A DNA stretch of 11,060 bases. It comes from SAR324 cluster bacterium (lineage in GTDB: Bacteria; SAR324; JACQKK01). Below the pieces are notes generated by a model. The model saw only the letters and a list, made by a program, of their open reading frames with translations. It did no database searches and had not been told where the DNA came from. This document shows, in pieces, positions 7,119 through 11,060 of the stretch. The stretch lies in the NCBI GenBank assembly GCA_022572825.1, contig JACZVE010000063.1, positions 1-11,060 of the forward strand, in the 5' to 3' direction. How positions within the stretch are numbered: position 1 is the stretch's first letter; each line of letters begins with the position of its first letter. A program made the translations under genes and the position numbers.

Positions 7119-8049
7119 GCGGCCCGCGGCGGGAAGCCTGATTCTGCCCGCCGAGGGGCGAGACCCCGGCGAAGTCTTCCTTGTGCTTCCCGGGTTGAAT
7201 CTGCATCCGGCCAAGCTCGACGGCTGGAAGGCCCTCCTCAACGCGGAGGGCCTTACCGTCGCCGTGCCCGAACTGTCCGATTGCGGGAGCACCGGCGATC
7301 CGGCGTTGGACGGCGTGGCGGCGCAAGCCTGGCTGGACGACGTGAGCGAAGCTTGGCGCTCGGTGAGCGGCCGCCTGCCGGACGCGCGGCCCTCGCTGCT
7401 CGGCTTTTCCCTCGGCGGCTTGTTGGGCCTGACCTGGGCGGTGGAAAGGGGCCTCCCTCTGCAGCGGGCCGTTCTGCTCGCGCCGGCGCTGCGGATGAAA
7501 GGGCGGCACCGCCTGTTGATTGCGATGCTGGGCAGCGTGCTTCCCGGGGCGTTGCGTGTTCCCAGCTGTTCCCCGCCAGCTTACCGCATTCGTCCCTACA
7601 CGACTGTCGCCGCCTTCCGCGCGCTTGCCGCCCTGGAGCGGCGCCTGGCCACCACCGTTGGCCGTTGGCTGCGCGGGGAGGCACTGAACGCGCTTCCACC
7701 GCTGTTCATCGCGTATGCGCCGCAGGACGAGCTGATTGACACCCGTGTGCTGGAGGCGCTGCAGCGCGCGGCGCCGCGGCAGGTGGCCCTGCATCTCCTG
7801 CATCACACGCCGCGGCCGGGCTTTCCCGCCCACTTGGCACTGGATCCCTATACCCTGGGCGAGAAAGAATGGGAGCGTCTGGCGACCGGCGTGACAAGGT
7901 GGCTGGCCGTCTCGTCGCATGCCCCAGCGCCGCAGGCAATCACCGCGCCGCAGGCAATCACAGGGCCACCGGCCACCAAAGCCCCTCCGGCATCCGGCGG
8001 AACCGGCGCGGGCACGGTTCCACCCGCAGCGCGGCGCAACGCACGGTGA
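7099..8049 (+). CDS. Alpha/beta hydrolase, esterase/lipase-like
   Basis: A 316-residue serine hydrolase with the alpha/beta fold and no signal peptide, so probably cytoplasmic. LVLPGLNLHP (28-37) forms the oxyanion-hole strand-turn. GFSLGG (102-107) is the nucleophile elbow with S104. The likely acid is D210 in APQDELID, and the likely base is H245 in FPAHLALDP. A Pro/Arg-rich segment between about 134 and 195 may be the lid. The substrate is not predictable; short-chain esterase or thioesterase activity is plausible. The start is GTG at 7099, inside the preceding small gene, with AAAAGG about nine bases upstream. No ATG exists before the first conserved strand. The last 45 residues are a low-complexity Ala/Pro/Gly tail with a repeated six-residue unit and lie outside the fold. 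The stop overlaps the next gene's start (GTGA). Confidence 0.85.
   Translation: MPSGSLERPAAGSLILPAEGRDPGEVFLVLPGLNLHPAKLDGWKALLNAEGLTVAVPELSDCGSTGDPALDGVAAQAWLDDVSEAWRSVSGRLPDARPSLLGFSLGGLLGLTWAVERGLPLQRAVLLAPALRMKGRHRLLIAMLGSVLPGALRVPSCSPPAYRIRPYTTVAAFRALAALERRLATTVGRWLRGEALNALPPLFIAYAPQDELIDTRVLEALQRAAPRQVALHLLHHTPRPGFPAHLALDPYTLGEKEWERLATGVTRWLAVSSHAPAPQAITAPQAITGPPATKAPPASGGTGAGTVPPAARRNAR
7927..7961 (+). repeat. 18-base period tandem duplication in the hydrolase tail
   Basis: GCGCCGCAGGCAATCAC occurs at 7927-7943 and again, identical, at 7945-7961. It encodes two copies of Ala-Pro-Gln-Ala-Ile-Thr. It lies in the low-complexity C-terminal tail, so copy number is likely variable and of little consequence to the enzyme core. 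Confidence 0.8.
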
Positions 8050-8075
8050 GCACCCCGCCCGTGAGCACACCACCC
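8046..8075 (+). repeat. 15-base tandem repeat duplicating the start codon
   Basis: GTGAGCACCCCGCCC (8046-8060) is followed by GTGAGCACACCACCC (8061-8075), identical at 13 of 15 bases. It encodes Val/Met-Ser-Thr-Pro-Pro twice and so provides two in-frame GTG start candidates. Confidence 0.75.
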
Positions 8076-8387
8076 ACGGCCGCACTGCTGGACGTGCTCA
8101 ATAATCTGCTGGCCACCGCGCTGGCCGGGCAGGAAGGAGGCGGGGCCGTCCAGATTCGCAGCCTCGTCCTCGATGCGGAAGGGGGACGCGTTGTGGCGCA
8201 TGTGGCTGCCACGCAGGCACAGGGGGAGGTGGTGCTGCGCTTTCGCGCCGACCCTCCGCTGGGAGACCGGCAGACGGTGCACCTGGTGCTGGAGCAGGTT
8301 CCGAAAGAGCTATCGCCCGCACTGGCGCCCTTCCGGCGATTGCTGGAGAAAGCGCGGATAAGCATCGAACTGGATTTCAGTCCCTGA
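8046..8387 (+). CDS. Small protein of unknown function coupled to the alpha/beta hydrolase
   Basis: The product is 113 residues from the GTG at 8046. I do not recognise the family. The frame stays open upstream to 7869, but that part is antisense-like Arg/Gly/His-rich sequence overlapping the hydrolase. The GTGA overlap with the hydrolase stop (8047-8049) is the classic coupled start. A second GTG at 8061 is an alternative. After a Ser-Thr-Pro leader there is a helix (ALLDVLNNLLATALAG, about 13-28). Alternating strand-like segments follow (VQIRSLVLDAEGGRVVAHV, VVLRFRADP, TVHLVLEQVP), then a basic helix (LAPFRRLLEKARI) and a final strand. The pattern suggests a compact alpha+beta domain, possibly lipid- or partner-binding. 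There is no signal peptide or membrane span. Its role is probably tied to the adjacent hydrolase, which is inference from the overlap only. Confidence 0.7.
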   Translation: MSTPPVSTPPTAALLDVLNNLLATALAGQEGGGAVQIRSLVLDAEGGRVVAHVAATQAQGEVVLRFRADPPLGDRQTVHLVLEQVPKELSPALAPFRRLLEKARISIELDFSP

Positions 8388-8436
8388 CCGCATCGCTCGA
8401 TCGCGTCAAAAGGCGAGTATCGTTGCTGCGGAAAAT

Positions 8437-8445
8437 GGGGGGGGG
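8437..8445. repeat. Homopolymer run of nine G
   Basis: Nine consecutive Gs sit between the end of the 113-residue gene and the PD40-like remnant, exactly at the edge of the FAH chimera. It may be a slippage-prone tract or a sequencing or assembly artefact at a junction. Confidence 0.9.
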
Positions 8446-8446
8446 T

Positions 8447-8497
8447 TCTGCGATTGGAAGAGAATACGATTTTGCTTCCGTCCGGCGACCAGGAACC
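8447..8497 (-). other. TolB/PD40 beta-propeller motif remnant fused to the FAH fragment
   Basis: Read on the minus strand in the FAH frame, codons 151-166 give GSWSPDGSKIVFSSNR. This is the hallmark repeat of TolB/WD40-like PD40 propellers (S-W-S-P-D-G-S-K-I-x-F-x-S-N-R). FAH proteins do not contain it. Normally Asp-Gly and a short linker follow the Asn-Arg. Here the motif ends directly in codons made by the poly-G run (Thr-Pro-Pro-His), so only one blade motif survives. It is best read as a captured fragment at a rearrangement or assembly joint. Confidence 0.7.
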
Positions 8498-8947
8498 TTC
8501 GCTGCTGATGTCGTTGCCCACGGTGTAACCAAAGATGAAGTTTGGCGCTTCCTCCGGGGTCACGCGGCGGGTTGGTTTGCCGATGACTATTACCAACTCG
8601 CCTTCGTAGTGGACGTAGTCGGAATCCGCGGGCAACACCACCTGGTCTTCATGTCCGATCAGGCAGCCAACCGTCTTTTGCCAAGGACGGAAAATGCTGG
8701 CCTCCCGGCGTATTCTATCGGCGTCTAGCGCTCCTTCCTGGTGGGCGACGTGGGCGGCGTAGTTGAGTCCCACCGCCCAGAACCCGGTGGGACGGGTTGG
8801 CGGCAGGAATTTTACTCGCGCCAACGGATACGACGCCTGGGTAACCCTGTATTCTCCAAAAATGTCCCCTTGAATCACACTCACCCGGTCTCCCTCCACA
8901 ACCCCGTAACTTTCCCAGTCATTTATGCGAAACCTGGCTAGCTTCAT
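8498..8947 (-). pseudogene. Fumarylacetoacetate hydrolase family protein, C-terminal half missing
   Basis: FAH-family enzymes cleave or hydrate 1,3-diketo acids late in aromatic and related catabolism. The ATG at 8947-8945 has GAGAGG upstream. The alternative GTG at 9007 lacks support. Residues 1-49 form the N-terminal domain (MKLARFRINDWESYGVVEGD) common in FAH proteins. The catalytic domain begins GFWAVGLNYAAHVAH (55-69). The metal-binding pair E115 and E117 lies in VHYEGELVIVIGK, and D146 lies in GYTVGNDIS. Similarity then stops at about residue 149, where about 280-300 residues would be normal. The frame continues into a PD40-like motif and then into antisense sequence of the upstream operon, staying open to 7958. 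The second half of the active site is lost, so the product is presumably inactive. It is divergent from the binding-fold protein gene. Either the gene is a genuine truncated pseudogene or the contig is chimeric here. Confidence 0.8.
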
Positions 8948-9306
8948 GATGTTGCCTCTCTTATTCCGGGCAGAAATCCTTGCGGCGGCGGTCCGGCCCA
9001 GTCTCACCGTGGTGTTCCCAATAATCTCGCATAAGTCCGAACTCCGCTCTTCCCGTCCGCGCGTTGGGGCTACGACCTGCCCGGCAGCATATATTCTACC
9101 GCATGTTTACTCAAAACCTCAGTCCTCAAACGGGGTTCGGATGAACAGCGTTAACACCGTCCCTCATTCGACTCTTCCCATGGTATTATTATTGCGATTC
9201 CGCCGGAATCTCGACCCATGGACCATTTCCTAGCCCGTTTCGGGCGGGGGTATGCAGGTCGAGACGTAAATGTTCACTTAATCTGGTTCAAAGGCAGGTG
9301 TGAGCT
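8948..9306. other. Divergent regulatory region between FAH fragment and binding-fold protein
   Basis: These 359 bases separate two genes transcribed away from each other, so both promoters should be here. The right half holds a TATTATTATT tract (9184-9193) that could supply a -10 box for the rightward gene. Immediately beyond it is a perfect palindrome at 9196-9210. The whole is flanked by two CCCATGG copies (9177-9183 and 9215-9221). A small hairpin GCCCG-TTT-CGGGC lies at 9233-9245 without a T-run. No coding frame is convincing. Confidence 0.5.
9196..9210. promoter_or_regulatory. Perfect palindrome, candidate operator
   Basis: GATTCCG-C-CGGAATC has two 7-base arms mirrored about a single C. 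It follows an A/T-rich -10-like tract and precedes the 9307 gene by 96 bases. A dimeric repressor bound here would block that transcript. The call rests on symmetry and position only. Confidence 0.5.
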
Positions 9307-10248
9307 ATGGGAACGAAACTTTTGTTGGAAACAACGGCCCCCTTCCAGGGACTCCCGGAGTTGGTGGCATTTCACGAGGGGCTTTTCGAGGCGGAGGGTC
9401 TGGACGTGGAGTTCAAGGAGCGCGGCCAAAACGCCCCCACAGGGACCGACACCAACGTTACCAATCCCGACTTGGTCAGTCCCTTTATGAGTCATGCCAG
9501 CACCTTTGAAACCGGTCAGGCGGGCATGTACAACGCCTGCGAGTGGGGAAACTACCGCCGGGTGCAGGACAGCGATGTGCAGGGACGGCAACTGGGAAGA
9601 CGGTCCATCGTGGCCTACGGGGCCCTGGTAGTTGCTCCGTCGTCGGACGTGTACACACCGCAGCAACTGGCCAACAAGCTCATCGGGGTCCCCTACTTCG
9701 CCGGCACCCATTATCTGTGCCTGTTGATGCTGGAGGGGTTCTTGCCCCGGGACCTCATCAAGACCTGCCTGGCGCCCACCGGCTCAGGCGCCCGATTCCG
9801 ATCTTTGATGAAAGGTGAGATTGTCGCCACGACGCTGACCGAGCCATACATAACGGTGGCCGAGAAGGCGGGGTGCAGGATCATCGTGATGTCTCCATTC
9901 CACGGCACCGAGGTGGCTACTCCGGGAGTCGACGCGGAAACCTATGCCGCGTTCAGCCGGGCGGTAAACAAAGCTGTCGAGCGTATCAAGGCCGACAAGC
10001 GGAAGTACCTGCAATACTTCATCGACTACTACAAGTCGGACCCGGACGTAGCCGCCCTGACGGTGGACGATCTGAGCCCTAGCCGCCTGCAGGTGGTGGA
10101 ACCTGCCCCCATACCCGAGGAAGAATTGCAGAGGACTTACCAGTGGATGCTGGGCTGGAACATGCTGGACGGCGGCACCGGCGCCGAAGATTTGATCGAC
10201 GGTGAGAGACAAAGTACGGCCCACGATCTGGCAGCCAGCAGCGGCTAG
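9307..10248 (+). CDS. Solute-binding-fold (NMT1/THI5-like) protein without a signal peptide
   Basis: This protein is 313 residues long. The opening KLLLETTAPFQGLPELVAFH followed by GLFEAEGLDVEFKERG is the typical first lobe of NMT1/THI5-like and nitrate/sulfonate/taurine-type binding proteins. GVPYFAGTHYLCLLMLEGF (127-145), the Gly/Ser/Arg loop TGSGARFRSLMKGEI and TLTEPYITVAEKAGCRII (176-193) continue the bilobal pattern. There is no signal peptide or lipobox. The ATG follows AGGTG by about seven bases, and no upstream in-frame extension supplies a leader. No ABC permease or ATPase gene is in the window. The protein is therefore predicted to be cytoplasmic, perhaps an enzyme or sensor built on the binding fold, as in THI5 or dihydroxyphthalate decarboxylase-like proteins. 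The THI5 cysteine cluster is absent. A perfect terminator follows. The ligand is unknown. Confidence 0.75.
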   Translation: MGTKLLLETTAPFQGLPELVAFHEGLFEAEGLDVEFKERGQNAPTGTDTNVTNPDLVSPFMSHASTFETGQAGMYNACEWGNYRRVQDSDVQGRQLGRRSIVAYGALVVAPSSDVYTPQQLANKLIGVPYFAGTHYLCLLMLEGFLPRDLIKTCLAPTGSGARFRSLMKGEIVATTLTEPYITVAEKAGCRIIVMSPFHGTEVATPGVDAETYAAFSRAVNKAVERIKADKRKYLQYFIDYYKSDPDVAALTVDDLSPSRLQVVEPAPIPEEELQRTYQWMLGWNMLDGGTGAEDLIDGERQSTAHDLAASSG

Positions 10249-10288
10249 CTAGGATACAACCGCTCACCGGACTGTTAGCGATATAAGC

Positions 10289-10322
10289 AAAAGGCCCCCA
10301 GGACACGTCCCGGGGGCCTTTT
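10289..10322. terminator. Strong bidirectional intrinsic terminator
   Basis: AAAAGGCCCCC (10289-10299) pairs perfectly with GGGGGCCTTTT (10312-10322). The loop can extend the stem further (GGAC...GTCC). The stem has A-run and T-run edges on both sides, so it can end transcripts from either strand. It lies between the convergent binding-fold gene and NIPSNAP gene. Confidence 0.9.
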
Positions 10323-10395
10323 CTATGGCACCGATCGTCAGCTGATCAACCCCACCGCTGGTTTCCCCGCGCAAAGCGCCGCGGGAAGCGGCGGC

Positions 10396-11010
10396 CTAGT
10401 GCATGGGCGAGAACGAAGCGGGAATCAAAATCTTGTTTTCCTGCCTGACCCTGCCAGGAACACCCGCGGGCCAATGGGGCGACTCCGCGGCTTCCTTGCG
10501 GACGCGTTCCCGGTCGTCCAAGTCTTTGTATGGCCAGATGTGCATCCACCGGTTCAAGCCGCCCAGCTCGGTGGACATGCCGGCGGCCAGAGGCGAAAAC
10601 TCCTCCCGGTAGGGGATGGCGTCGGTCCACTTGCGGATAAGCTCAGGTATGGAACCGGGCTCATAGGTGTATATACGCATCTCGTAGATATCGCCCAGCT
10701 TTTGGTCGCCACCCATTGGACGCATGAATGGGGCGGGAGACCAAATCTCCGAGTTCATGTTCAAGATGGCGCCGTTGTTGGGGGGCGGCCAATGAGTGTC
10801 TTTGGAGGCTTCGGCTCGAATCCGCTCCCGCTCACCCAGGTTTTCATAGGGCCATACGTGAATCACCTGGTTCAGAGGACCAATGTCCACGTGCCAAAAG
10901 GCGGCCAGCGGAGAATACTCTTGCCGGTAGGGCAACGCTTCGCCGAAGGCTTCCTCGAATTGGGCTACGGTCCCCGGTTTTAGATCGTAGGTACGGACTT
11001 CGTAAATCAT
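10396..11010 (-). CDS. Tandem two-domain NIPSNAP family protein
   Basis: A 204-residue cytoplasmic protein built from two NIPSNAP (dimeric alpha/beta barrel) domains. Domain 1 begins MIYEVRTYDLKPG and spans about 1-95. Domain 2 begins DIYEMRIYTYEPGS and spans about 107-204. The halves align across YRQEYSPLAA / YREEFSPLAA, GPLNQVIHVWPY / GGLNRWMHIWPY, and ERERIRAEA / DRERVRKEA, each ending in HWP. A single chain thus supplies both halves of the barrel that single-domain members form by dimerising. NIPSNAP proteins have no settled enzymatic role; in bacteria they often occur in catabolic gene clusters. The start is well supported by AAGGAG five bases upstream. The protein looks complete. It converges on the binding-fold gene across a shared terminator, and may be the last gene of a transcript entering from the right or have its own promoter beyond 11010. 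Confidence 0.92.
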   Translation of the reverse strand: MIYEVRTYDLKPGTVAQFEEAFGEALPYRQEYSPLAAFWHVDIGPLNQVIHVWPYENLGERERIRAEASKDTHWPPPNNGAILNMNSEIWSPAPFMRPMGGDQKLGDIYEMRIYTYEPGSIPELIRKWTDAIPYREEFSPLAAGMSTELGGLNRWMHIWPYKDLDDRERVRKEAAESPHWPAGVPGRVRQENKILIPASFSPMH

Positions 11011-11015
11011 GGAAA

Positions 11016-11021
11016 CTCCTT
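11016..11021 (-). promoter_or_regulatory. Ribosome binding site of the NIPSNAP gene
   Basis: Minus-strand AAGGAG lies five bases before the ATG, confirming the 11010 start. The remaining bases to 11060 show no further feature. Confidence 0.85.
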
Positions 11022-11060
11022 CTCTGCTTTGAGTCTGCTCCCCTTCACCAAGCCCGCTCA

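Noticed and set aside
8323..8352. Second FSSNRR peptide in the extended FAH frame, suggesting repeated PD40 blades
   Set aside because: It is antisense to a coherent segment (FRRLLEKAR) of the 113-residue gene, with different codons and no surrounding PD40 motif. It is coincidence.
1..11060. tRNA, CRISPR, insertion sequence or sigma-54 promoter sites
   Set aside because: I scanned by eye for T-arm motifs, spaced repeats, transposase motifs and the TGGCAC-N5-TTGC pattern, and found none that met the pattern.

Overview
The window reads as a GC-rich proteobacterial chromosome fragment, most likely gammaproteobacterial. The evidence is a DUF1820 protein (a family I associate with Gammaproteobacteria), a hexameric-type GltA citrate synthase, an NtrC-type sigma-54 activator, strong Shine-Dalgarno sites and tightly packed genes. 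I see no rRNA, tRNA, CRISPR array, transposase or integrase.

Layout. Positions 1-185 (minus) hold the start of a secreted protein with a clear signal peptide, cut by the window edge. Positions 186-840 are non-coding and carry a direct repeat that may be regulatory. Positions 841-1194 (minus) encode DUF1820. An 878-base divergent gap follows, ending in an orphan NtrC-like response regulator (2073-3554). After a 464-base gap comes a plus-strand run: gltA (4019-5302), an amidohydrolase four bases later (5307-6797), a 69-residue protein (6909-7118), an alpha/beta hydrolase overlapping it (7099-8049) and a 113-residue protein overlapping that by four bases (8046-8387). The last three form a compact, translationally coupled set.

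The character changes near 8390-8500. On the minus strand, the first half of a fumarylacetoacetate hydrolase (FAH) gene (start at 8947) stops at about residue 149. It continues in frame into about 16 codons of a TolB/PD40 beta-propeller motif, then a run of nine Gs. This is either a real gene-breaking rearrangement or an assembly junction. To its right lie a 359-base divergent regulatory region with a perfect palindrome, a solute-binding-fold protein with no signal peptide (9307-10248), a strong bidirectional terminator (10289-10322) and a tandem two-domain NIPSNAP protein on the minus strand (10396-11010).

How the genes may work together. The left and centre are housekeeping and regulatory: TCA-cycle entry, a probable aminohydrolase or deaminase, and signal-responsive sigma-54 control. 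The right looks like an accessory catabolic patch (FAH, binding-fold protein, NIPSNAP). Its link to the left side should not be assumed until the 8440-8500 junction is verified. I did not find a convincing, wholly new system. The most unusual features are the FAH/PD40 chimera, the leaderless binding-fold protein next to NIPSNAP, and the unrecognised small genes flanking the alpha/beta hydrolase.
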